A DNA stretch of 64,000 nt from Lathyrus oleraceus (lineage: Eukaryota > Streptophyta > Magnoliopsida > Fabales > Fabaceae). Made by a program: the position numbers and the translations under genes. Shown piece after piece: positions 21,479 to 31,353 of the stretch. The stretch is taken from positions 444,317,816-444,381,815 of the forward strand of contig NC_066581.1 in the NCBI RefSeq assembly GCF_024323335.1. The letters run 5' to 3'. Position 1 is the stretch's first letter; the number at the start of each line of letters is the position of its first letter. The notes under the pieces are model-generated. The model was not told the DNA's origin, ran no database searches, and saw only the letters and a list, made by a program, of their open reading frames with translations.

Positions 21479-22855
21479 TGTGCTTTGGTATGGGCTGCTC
21501 GCCGACTGAGACAGTATATGCTGGTTCATACCACTTTGTTGATTTCCAAGATGGATCTGATCAAGTATATATTTGAGAAGCCAGCATTGACCGGACGGGT
21601 TGCGAGGTGGCAAATGATTTTGACTGAATATGATATCCAGTACACTTCTCAGAAAGCAATCAAGGGGAGTGTATTGTCTGATTACCTCGCCCAGCAACCC
21701 ATTGAGGATTATCAACCGATGAAGTTTGAATTCCCTGATGAGGATATCATGTTCCTCAAATCGAAAGATTGTGAGGAACCGATCCTGGAGGAGGAGCCTG
21801 ACCCTGAATCCGAATGGATTCTGATGTTTGATGGGGCTGTTAACGTGAATGGTAGTGGAGTTGGTGCTGTTTTGGTTACGCCGAAGGGATCCCACATTCC
21901 TTTTGCTGCCCGGCTAACATTTGAATGCACCAACAATGTGGCTGAATACGAAGCTTGTATCTTGGGTATCGAAGAGGCGATTGATTTGCGGATCAAAAAC
22001 CTTGTCATCTATGGAGATTCAGCTTTGGTTGTGAACCAGGTTAACGGGAAATGGTATACGCATCAATCTCATATAATTCCGTACCGGGATTATACGAGGA
22101 GGTTGTTGACGTTTTTCACCAAGGTGGAATTACTTCATGTGCCGAGAGAAGAGAATCCTTTGGCAGATGCTTTGGCTACTCTGGCCGCTTTGATTAAGGT
22201 GCAGTGGTGGAATCAGTTCCCTAGTGTTGAGGTGGGACGACTGGATAGGCCGGCTTATGTGTTTGTTGTCGAGGCAGCGCCTGATGATGAAAAGCCGTGG
22301 TATTATGATATCAAGCGCTATCTGGAAACCCAAGAGTATCCCGAGGGGGCGTCTAAGAAAGACCGAAAGACTCTGAGGAGGTTGGCCATGGTGTTCTATC
22401 TGAACAAAGATGGGGTTCTGTACAAGCGGAATTTCGATTGGGTTTTGCTTAGATGTGTCGATGACAAAGAAGCAAGCAAATTGATGAAAGAAGTGCACGA
22501 GGGGTCGTTTGATACCCATGCCAGTGGGAATGCGATGGTGAAAAAGTTGTTACGGGCTGGTTATTACTGGATGACGATGGAGGCTCAGTGTTTCAACTTC
22601 GTGCGGAGATGCCATAAATGCCTGATTTATGTTGACAAGGTGCACGTGCCTCCAAACCCGTTGAGTTTGATGTCATCTCTGTGGCCGTTTGCTATGTGGG
22701 GCATTGATATGATTGGGAAGATCGAGCCTACGGCTTCAAATGGGCACCGATTCATATTAGTGGCTATTGATTACTTCACCAAGTGGGTGGAAGCGGCGTC
22801 TTATGCAAACGTGACAAAACAGGTTGTTGTCAGGTTCCTGAAAAGAGACATCATT
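21479..22855 (+). CDS. Element B pol: archaeal RNase H and integrase N-terminal half
   Basis: Same frame as RT. It starts CALVWAARRLRQYM. Counted from the Met at 21485, the second RNase H has D116 (MFDGAVN), E154 (VAEYEACILG), D178 (YGDSALV) and D228 (PLADALATL), the Tat-type archaeal RNase H. Integrase follows: the HHCC zinc finger with HEGSFDTH and CHKC, then the catalytic core's first Asp in MWGIDMIGK. A TGA at 22856-22858 interrupts it, where C has a Cys codon (LICRYGV). Confidence 0.9.
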
Positions 22856-22858
22856 TGA

Positions 22859-23548
22859 AGATATGGGGTTCCCGAGAGAATCATTACTGATAATGGTTCT
22901 AATCTCAACAACAAGATGATGGCAGAACTGTGCCGGGAGTTCAAGATTGAGCATCACAATTCTTCTCCTTATCGTCCGAAGATGAATGGGGTGGTCGAGG
23001 CGGCTAATAAGAATATAAAGAAGATTATGCAGAAGATGGTCGTGACCTATAAGGATTGGCACGAGATGTTACCGTTTGCATTGTATGGGTATCGAACCTC
23101 GGTGCGTACGTCTACTGGGGCAACGCCTTTCTCGCTTGTGTATGGGATGGAAGCTGTGCTACCAGTTGAGGTTCAGATTCCGTCGTTGAGAGTCCTGATG
23201 GACGTGAAATTGGAAGAGGCTGAATGGGTAAGGACTCGGTATGAAGAGTTAAGCCTGATTAAGGAAAAGAGGCTGGCAGCCATTTGTCATGGGCAGTTGT
23301 ACCAGCAGAGAATGAAGCATGCTTTTGACCGAAAGGTGAGACCTCGTGTGTATCACGTAGGAGACATGGTGTTGAAAAGGATCCTTCCTCCTCTGAACGA
23401 TCGTCGGGGCAAGTGGACACCCAATTATGAAGGTCCATTCGTGGTCAAGAAGGTTTTCTCTGGCGAAGCCTTGTTGTTGATGACCATGGATGGTGAAGAT
23501 TTTCCATCCCCTGTGAATGCGGACGCCGTTAAAAAATACTCCGTATAA
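22859..23548 (+). CDS. Element B pol: integrase core and C-terminal half
   Basis: Same frame, resuming RYGVPERIITDNGSN with the second catalytic Asp, then SPYRPKMNGVVEAANK with the catalytic Glu, completing D-D-E. A GPY/F module (NYEGPFVVKKVF) precedes the end at DAVKKYSV. No chromodomain is present, as expected for Tat elements. Integrase inserts the cDNA in the nucleus. The stop TAA (23546-23548) is followed at once by a tandem hairpin region. Confidence 0.92.
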   Translation, partial: RYGVPERIITDNGSNLNNKMMAELCREFKIEHHNSSPYRPKMNGVVEAANKNIKKIMQKMVVTYKDWHEMLPFALYGYRTSVRTSTGATPFSLVYGMEAVLPVEVQIPSLRVLMDVKLEEAEWVRTRYEELSLIKEKRLAAICHGQLYQQRMKHAFDRKVRPRVYHVGDMVLKRILPPLNDRRGKWTPNYEGPFVVKKVFSGEALLLMTMDGEDFPSPVNADAVKKYSV

Positions 23549-23556
23549 GAGACTCG

Positions 23557-23746
23557 CTGGACGAAAAGAATAAAATAGTCCAGGCAAAAATGGGCATCCC
23601 GGCGAACCAGAAAGAATGAATGGGTTCGGGCAAAAATTAGGGATAAAAAGGAAAAATTTGTACACCCGGCAAGTCGAAAACCCCACAAGGGAGGCTTGGG
23701 CAAAAAAGGGTATCCCGGTGGACTGAAAACCCGAAAGGGCGGTCCA
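23557..23746 (+). repeat. Tandem hairpin region after B integrase
   Basis: Four hairpins with different but complementary stems: CTGGAC/GTCCAG (23557-23583), CGAACC/GGTTCG (23603-23628), CAAGTC/GGCTTG (23670-23698, one G-U) and TGGACTG/CGGTCCA (23719-23746, one G-U). The last encloses CCC-GAAA-GGG. Linkers share GGGCAAAAANNNGGG(C/T)ATCCCGG. C and G have equivalents. Confidence 0.75.
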
Positions 23747-24507
23747 GGCAAAAGAGGGATTGAAACGAACAACTGCGTCTAGCATGATCGTTTGTGCTTT
23801 GGATATGACATGGATAATCTCCGGCAGAGATCGGTCGGAAACGTCTTGTTCAGAAGGCAGAAAGTGTGGAGAGTCTTGAGGACATATGGGGTGTAACCGA
23901 GTTGGAACTCGATGAGATCACGGTTTCACATTGCCATTAGGATAGATTTTCCTTTTATGCGCAATTACCTCTTTTCAGGAATTGCTTCCTGTGTATTGCT
24001 CAGTTATGAGCCACCTTTTTCAATCAATAAAATACATATTCAGTCAAATAATTTTGTTTTTGTTTTCATTACCGCTTTGATTGCAAAAACATCCGTTTAT
24101 TTTGATAAGAATCTTTGCATTTTGAGACATAGGGATCCCTTCCAATGCATGTTCATAAGATTGAAAGCCTGAAATCTTATTCGGAAGGTTGAGTGACCTA
24201 GGTGTTTAAATTTTGGCACACCTGGGGCACGTTTTTATCTAACGATCCCTTTTGCAGGTGCTGTTAGATATTTTCACTCACTTGCAGGTTGTGATGTGAA
24301 GCTTTTTGACAAAAGATCCCCGTGGAGTCCAATCAGGGACAAGGGATTGAAGAAGGGATTAAAGACGGAGAAAGACGTGCGACGATCCTGGAGGGTTAAT
24401 CAAGAAGACTCTTCAAAGTCTGAAGTGGAAAATTGACACTGTGATTAGATGGTGAGTGCCAGTGTTCGACGAGTCGACCGGTGTTCCGGGCCAAATATGC
24501 CGTATCT

Positions 24508-24841
24508 CCCCAGCAGATTCGAGATCGTTATTACCCCAGCAAGTCTGAGGGTTATTCTTTCCCCAGCGGATGCGAGATCGGTGTTATCTCAGCAGCCAGG
24601 CCTGAAGGTTGTTGTTTCCCCTAGCAGGGTTGAGATTGTTATATCCCCAGCAAGTCGGAAGGTTGTCGTTTCCTCAGTGGAGGCGTGCGTCGGTAGCTGT
24701 TCCCCAGGGAAGTCCCCAAGCGGACCGAGTTCAGTGGAGGTTTTCCCCAGTGAAGGGTTATCCTTTCCCCAACAACAGTGTTATTCCCCAGCAGGGTGGA
24801 GATTGGAGCGATATCGAGTTCCTTGAGCTCCCCAGTAGAGT
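24508..24841 (+). repeat. Degenerate repeats complementary to the PBS, B 3'UTR
   Basis: About ten units around CCCCAGCAGAGT at roughly 25-35 base spacing. The best are CCCCAGCAGATT (24508), CCCCAGCAGGGT (24786) and CCCCAGTAGAGT (24830), each 11 of 12 to the complement of the PBS core ACTCTGCTGGGG. Confidence 0.7.
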
Positions 24842-25451
24842 TTCCTGAGGGGATACTTTTTATGCATTCATCATTTAGAGAAGCATAGCATATTGCATAA
24901 TAAATTGCGTAGCATTTCCATGGTTATGGAGCATTACGCTAAAAAAGGTTTCATTCATCAGCATTGCAAGCATAAGCTAGTCTCAAGCCGTGGTTACCGT
25001 TTGAGAATTGGTTTGCTGGTTGGTGAAGATGTTACTCCGAGGAGTTCGGCATCATGACGTTGGAAGTAACAATATTCCCCAGTAGTGCGATATTGGAGGA
25101 AAATTTTCCGTCGGGCGGAGATGGAAATGAAGATCTGAAAACGTTACGCGATTAGTGCGAAAATCGAGGTTCAAATGGAGAAAGGGAAGTGTTGGGCATT
25201 TTCTGGAGAACGGGGTTCAACTGGAGATTGGAGTTGAAGATTCTATCCGGGATGAGGTCCTTAGGATTGTCTTCTGATCATGTGTCACCTTAGACTTTGG
25301 CTGAGCCCAACAGAGGTCGTTACGGGTGTCTTCTGAGGAAGAAATGCACATGTTACCTTCCTGTTGTGAAGGTGTACCCTCTGGTATGTCGCCATCAGAG
25401 GGGTGTTTGGTGTTATTTCCGGCATTGCCAGCGGAATTATCACAAGGGAAT

Positions 25452-25570
25452 GGAGAACGGGGTTCAAATGGAGAAAGGGAGACACGGGGTGTTTTCTGGA
25501 GAACGGGGTTCAAATGGAGAAAAGGAGACACGGGGTGTTTTCTGGAGAGCGGGGTTCACAACGACGATCA
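25452..25570 (+). repeat. 46-bp tandem repeat, about 2.5 copies
   Basis: GGAGAACGGGGTTCAAATGG starts at 25452 and 25498, with a partial copy at 25544. A related diverged stretch is at 25160-25230. Confidence 0.85.
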
Positions 25571-26073
25571 CAAGTTATCGTCAGGCGACTGGGGTCTAAA
25601 TGGAGAACGGGGTTCTTTGTTTGGCATTAAGAGTGACATGAAGTTATCGGGGTCCAAATGCGGTGATCAGGGATTATCCGTGCAAAATCAATTGAAAAGT
25701 TGTGGGGTTCAAGAAAAGAAAAAAAAGAAGTACCGGGGTTCGAGAAGAAAAATAAATCAGAAAGTTTTGGGGTTCAAGAAAAGAAAAAAATAATATATTA
25801 ATCCCCAGTGGATGCGGCATTCAAGCCATGGATATTCCTGTGTTACCATTTATTTTGGTATCCAGGTCAACATTCTTTTCGGTATTTAGGCCGACTTTCA
25901 CCGTACCAGACGAACTTTTCTTTTTAAGATCGCTTCTTTTCCGATTCTGGCAGGCATTGTTAAATATTTCCCAGCAGAGCGCAAATTGTTCGTCTGTTCT
26001 TGGTATTCAATCACTCTTCACCCTGATCATCTGAAAGCTGAGGCTGTTCATATCGACAAGTTCACAGTGGATT

Positions 26074-26086
26074 GAATAGGGGCAGC
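26074..26086 (+). promoter_or_regulatory. Element B polypurine tract
   Basis: GAATAGGGGCAGC abuts the 3' LTR start TGTAACACC and primes plus-strand synthesis. Confidence 0.78.
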
Positions 26087-27341
26087 TGTAACACCTCAAA
26101 ATTTGCCCTCCCCCTCTTGGGACTAGTTTAGCATATTGCATTTCATGTTTTAGGACATTAGGCATTTGCGTATTGCATATCATATGGAAATAAGCGATCA
26201 TCCTCCAAAGCCTTTTCAGAAGATTGGAAGTTACATGATTCAAGCCTAAGGGTTTCCATGAATTGGTGATCAACCATCTGAGGGTTTGCACTTAAGTTAG
26301 GGTTTTCTTGGTTCTTCAATGGTCTTGTGCATTATCTTGTGTGCAAGGATATGTCACAATCATCATGGTTATGTCATCATCCAGGGCTTCATGATTCATT
26401 ATCAGTTTCCTCTGGATTTGGGTTTTGACCTCTGGTCAACCCTAATCAATGGCAGTTTTCCAGCTAGGGTTTCTCAAGGAGATGAGGCATTCTATTGAGA
26501 TGAGGATCACATGAGTATCATGAGGAGCTTACATGAGCTAGGGTTTCATTTCTGAGCCATTTCCTCAAGTGGTGGAGGCTCAAGCTGATCAGAGCATTTC
26601 TAGGTCATTTGTGAACCAGAAAGTCAACTGTAAAGTCAACTGAGGGCTATGAGGTGGGTAAATGAGTTTCAACAACTCAATCATGTTCAAAAGAGGTTCA
26701 TTTGTCATTTCAAACATATATCTTTAAGATTTTGAAGTCAAATCAAAAGTTTCCAAAAATGGAAAGTGACCTGTAATTGAAAGTTTCCAAAAATGGCAAG
26801 TTTTTGGTCCACATTCTACTTGACTTTTCAACATCAAAGAAGCTTCAAATAGATATTTGGTGAAAATGAAAGTTGAAGATCTTTCTCTCCCCTTTTCAAA
26901 AATTCCAAGATCATGTCCATCTGATGATTGGTTGAGAAGTTATGGCCAAATGATCACAAAGTGTACATGGAAGTTCAACATGGCATAACTTTTGATTCAA
27001 AACTCCAAATTGGTCCACTCTTGTTGCAAAATGCTTGTCTTGACCAATACTTTTCAAATCAACCATTGCATTGCATGAAAAAATTTCATATGATCATGTG
27101 TTCATTCATGTACATTTTGGAGGGAAAATGGAGAATTCAAAATTGGTGAATCATACATGCCAAATACCAGTTCCATGTTGTTCATTGACTGATTTTAAGT
27201 GGAATTAAACCCTAACATGGCACTGTTCACGTGCACTTTAGCCATGCATAGGTGTATTTGCTAATTTTGCATTTCACCTCATTTCTCACTAATTTTAATT
27301 AACCAAGCCTAATGTGGATTAGCATTGTGATTAGTGAACCA

Positions 27342-27349
27342 TATAAATA
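27342..27349 (+). promoter_or_regulatory. Element B 3' LTR TATA box
   Basis: TATAAATA, about 1.26 kb into the LTR, followed by A-rich sequence. The same element is expected in the 5' copy. Confidence 0.55.
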
Positions 27350-30175
27350 GATAATCATAACAAAATTTGCTCATAATCACAATTCTAGATCTAGAATTCC
27401 ATTTTCCCTCCAAAACTCTTTCTCCTTGAATTTCAAAAATTCTTCACACAACCACAAGATTTCTTCATAGATCCTTGATCCTGGTGGAATTTGGAGCAAG
27501 AAGCATTCATCATTTGTGGCAATTGAGCAAGATTTGGAGATATTCAAGTGTATGAACATGTCCATGGAAGCTTTAAATTAAGCTGGATCTGGTTGGTTTC
27601 AAGTGAGGATTTGTGCTCAAAGCTTCTAATCAATCATATTGGAGAAGATCTGGATCATTTAGAGGCTTGAACACGTGGATTTTCATCACTGCCATTCCAA
27701 GTAGGTGGATTTTCGACCTTCACTTTTTGCTATTTTATGTGGATAATCATGTAGATCTCTTGATGCTGATCATTCTGATATGCTTAGAATTAAAAATGGA
27801 TAAGTATTGATGAAGATATGATGAATTAAAGTTTGTATGCTCAAAATGTTTCTCTTTGATCGGTTGATTCGTTAGGAATTAGGCTAAATGAGTGTGAGAT
27901 TCATGATCTACGTTGCGAGACGGTTCCAATGATATATAGTTTGTCCATTTCTGGAAATTTTTGTTCGTGAGCGCCGCCGGTTTCATCGGGGAAGATGGTG
28001 GAAACCACCGCCCACTGCCGTCTGAACATTGCCTAGGGTTTGCATCCCTTCAACGCTGCGTTTTGCATTGAACGCGCCATGAATTTGCCAAACCTCGGTT
28101 CGATCCTTCGCTCGTGTGCTTTTCATTTTTCAATTGTTTTTTCCTTTGAGCGCGTTTTACCTCACTCACCTCAGTTCGATCCCAGCGCATGTATTCTTTG
28201 ATTTCCAGTTGATTTTTAATTGAGCGCGCGTTTAACCTTAGGCACCTAGGTTCGATTCTTCCCTAGTGCATTTTCCTGATTTCCAATTGATTTTCATTCT
28301 GAGCGCCTTTGACCTGCTTCACCTGAGTTCAATCCTTGCCTGATGCATTTTCCAATTGTCATTCATTTCATTTTCTATATGATTTTCATTATTTCTTTTT
28401 ATTTCATTCAAATTCTAAAAATCATAAAAAATAACATACATGTCCAAATTAATCCAAATTTTTTTCCACATGTTCATTTTAATGTCTAGTTTTTTTAGCA
28501 TTTATTTCCTGATTTTTGTGCTGCTGGATTTTTAAATGTGCTGGCTTATTTGAACATGATGCCAAAATGACATGTTGTGCTAATTGATTTGTGAAATGCT
28601 TATGTTTTATCCAATTGCCTTGAAATTTGACATGCTTATTCATAACATGTAACATGATCTTTTGGCTTTTGTTTGGCATTTTTACGATTTAATACCACTG
28701 TTTTGGACACATGAACATATGTTGTGACATTTGGTGTAACATTTTGTACCTTGTACTTGTGCATTTTTATTCACACACCATTTGTTGTCTTCTGGACTTA
28801 ATTTTTGGTATGATGCTTGTCCATAACATGTTAAGTGCATATAAAAATTTTCATGATCATTGGATACATTTCTATTTTAATGTGGATTTTCTATTCTTGA
28901 TGTCCAATTGTGTGCATATTGCTTGCCTTTGATTTATCTTGATCATATGATGGCCTTGCCTTTTGATTTGGCTTTGGTCCTTTTGAGGACTCTTTCTTGT
29001 TTGATTAAATGTGCTTCATGTGAAATATTGACTTCTATTTTGACTATTTGACTTGCCTTTGACCCTAGTCTTTGCACTAGTGGTTTGTACTCACCAATTT
29101 TGTTTGTGTTTCAGGTATCTAGCACTAATGGTTGGTTTGCTCATTATTTGAGATGCAAGTTGCTTTGTTTACTAACTATTGTTGTGTTGTAGGTCCATCG
29201 ATGTGATGAACTCACTTGAGTGCTTGCATTTGAGACTTGCATTGTGTATAATTGTTGGAGGATTCCACTGTGTTGTCTGTTGGTTTTCTGAATACAATAT
29301 TAACTGTTTGGCTTTTTACACAGGTACATTAGTCGCTTCTAGCTTGCTTTGATTTTGCTTTGGAGTGTGGTTGATACACCACTGAGGTAGTTTAGCCTTC
29401 TAACTCAATGTAGTCTGGAAGCCCTGTCGTTTTTTTTGGCAGGCGTTTGGCTGAAGTCCTCCTTAAGAGGCAATGTTTGTGTTTGTTTATATTTGTGCCA
29501 AAGACCTCCTTGTTGAGGCATGTTGTTTGTTAAGTCCTCCTAAGTGAAGAGGAAATTGACAAATAGAAGGGATTAGCAATCAATCCCCTGTTAGTCGTTG
29601 AGTCGTTCATTATGCTCGCACTACGTGCTGATGCTCTTGAACCTAACCCAAGATCCTTGTATAGAGTCGGTCAAGTGGAATAGGGTCCCTCATTCTAGAC
29701 CCCCACGCTTTCTTTCATTTGAGCTCACCCAGGCCAGGGTTAAGAGCATGAGGTCTCATCCTCATTACCTTTCATCAGCTTCACCCTAACTCTCAATGTT
29801 AGTGGTTAAGAGCTTCAGCATACCTCTACAGTTTTGGCTTGTTTGTCGAGGTTGATATGACCCCTTGACTAAAGCCCAACCATTTGTTTGAGCCTCTTGT
29901 TTGTATATAGAGTGTGATGTTTGCTTTTGATATGTTTATCTGCTTTTCACTTCTTATCTCCTTTTTTGTAGGAGTCGTACGGTCAACTTTCGAGGAAGTT
30001 GAACGTATGTAGAGATAGACTTGAGTTGACTCACTTCCTGTGTGAGTCAAACTCTTGTTAGAGACCTCAACCTAGGGTTATTGTTTGCATGACGACTATT
30101 AGGCTCGAGTCAGTCTCCCTTTTAGTTCGTTATTCCCTTGGTCTCTGGTTAGGAGAATTTCTCCCCTGTTAAAGG

Positions 30176-30838
30176 GAACTACGTCGCCCTGATTCTCATA
30201 CCAGATGAGATACGTAGGCAGGAGATCGTGCGAGATCTCTCTGGGCACCCTTTTCTTTTTCTGTGTGTGTTTTGCTTGACAGCTATTAGGTCCGAGTTCC
30301 AGACTCCCTATTAGTTTGTTGTCACCCTTTTTCTTTTTTAACATGTGTATTTCTTTTGACGTCTCAGCGTCTTCTTGGTGTTTGTGTGACAGCTATTAGG
30401 CTCGAGTTCCAGACTCCCTTTTAGTTTGTCAGTTGGAGAACCTTTGGTGTTCGCTGGTTAGCGATTGTTTATTTGTTTGGAGTCGGATGTAAGCCCATTG
30501 ATTGGCATTCTGTTTCCTGTTGTGTGTGTTTGGAGTCGGATGTAAGCCAATTTATTGGCATTCTGTTTCCTGTTTGTTTTGAGGAGTTAGATATAAGTCC
30601 AGCTATTGGCATTCTATTTCCTTGTGGAGTTTTTCTTTTGACGTCTCAGCGTCTCTGTTTGGTGTTTTGTTTCGGCGTGCGTTTGCCGAACTACGACAAC
30701 TTTGATTCTCATTCCAGATGAGATACGTAGGCATAGGATGCGATATCCTAGCGAGCCTGTTTCCCTTTCCCCCGAACTACGTTGACTCTGATGTTTGTTT
30801 CTGACAAACTACGTAGGCCCAGGATGCGACATCCTGCC
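30176..30838 (+). repeat. Three GAACTACG-hairpin-TACGTAGGC modules in the B LTR
   Basis: Each has GAACTACG, a spacer with a small hairpin, and ACGTAGGC followed by a second hairpin. First-hairpin stems are TCTCAT/ATGAGA (twice) and GTTTGT/ACAAAC. Second-hairpin stems are AGATC/GATCT, AGGAT/ATCCT and AGGAT/ATCCT. Confidence 0.7.
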
Positions 30839-31345
30839 GAGTCCCCTTCCTCCATCTTCTTTCACTTGTTTATTATTCCAGTGTGTGTGCATTCTTTGAG
30901 CAGTTATTCAGCAACCTTTTTCTATTCTTTTGAGCGTGGATCCTGTCGAGTACGACGGACGTGAGGGGTGCTAATACCTTCCCCTTGCATAACCGACTCC
31001 CGTACCTTGTAATCTCTGGTCGTAAGACCATTCCTTTCCCCTTTCTTAGGTTAGTCCTGCGCTCCCTTTCCGTCATAGGATGAATAGCGTCGGTGGCGGC
31101 TCTGTAAACATGTTTTTTTCCGCCGGTTGTTTTTCGCGTTGCGACAGGTACCATTTGGAAGGATTTCATTATCAAACTCATTTCAACATTGCATGGCTTA
31201 ATCCATTGCTTTTAGCATGACCTATGCACGATTTTGGACCTTTTCAAATGATTCTTTGGGCTTTGTACACGCCCATGCTAGCTCATGAAGGAAGTTGCTA
31301 AATTTGGATTTGAAATGGAAGTGTGCAAAACACATGTGATAACTC

Positions 31346-31353
31346 TATAAATA
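31346..31353 (+). promoter_or_regulatory. LTR E TATA box
   Basis: TATAAATA in CTCTATAAATACAAG, in the same relative position as in the related LTRs. Confidence 0.5.

Larger units (their letters stand above)
23549..26073 (+). other. Element B 3'UTR
   Basis: 2.5 kb of noncoding, repeat-rich sequence: four tandem hairpins at 23557-23746, a series of TCCCCAGCAG-type repeats at 24508-24841, and a 46-bp tandem repeat at 25452-25570. ORFs of 125 and 155 aa here (24449-24826, 25326-25793) are readings of these repeats, not genes. Hypervariable 3'UTRs with tandem repeats are known in Tat elements. Confidence 0.8.
17368..31146 (+). mobile_element. Element B: internally deleted Ogre-type retrotransposon
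   Basis: A plus-strand element with a 317-base remnant of its 5' LTR (the rest lies beyond the D insertion), PBS, leader, shortened gag, intron, RT-RH-aRH-INT, 3'UTR, polypurine tract and a complete 3' LTR. It lacks ORF1, the gag capsid core and the protease, so it would need these from another copy. The bases after its 3' LTR are GGTAC, entering LTR E. The LTR remnant and its 3' copy differ at 9 of 317 positions by hand count. Confidence 0.92.
26087..31146 (+). repeat. Element B 3' LTR (5060 bp), complete
   Basis: Starts TGTAACACCTCAAAATTTG and ends CGCGTTGCGACA. It has GTCAACTG cores at 26629-26655, a TATA box at 27342, three 53-bp repeats at 30476-30625, and three tandem modules of the GAACTACG-hairpin-TACGTAGGC type (30176-30240, 30681-30758, 30774-30838). 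TGACAGCTATTAGG...AGACTCCC repeats lie at about 30088, 30278 and 30388. Small ORFs inside look random. Confidence 0.93.

Noticed and set aside
24508..24841. CRISPR-like array of short regular repeats
   Set aside because: Units are degenerate, spacers are repeats themselves, and the setting is a plant retrotransposon 3'UTR.
25326..25793. A 155-aa ORF in the B 3'UTR
   Set aside because: It is made of the 46-bp tandem repeat and A-rich sequence; several frames are open across the repeat and none resembles a protein.
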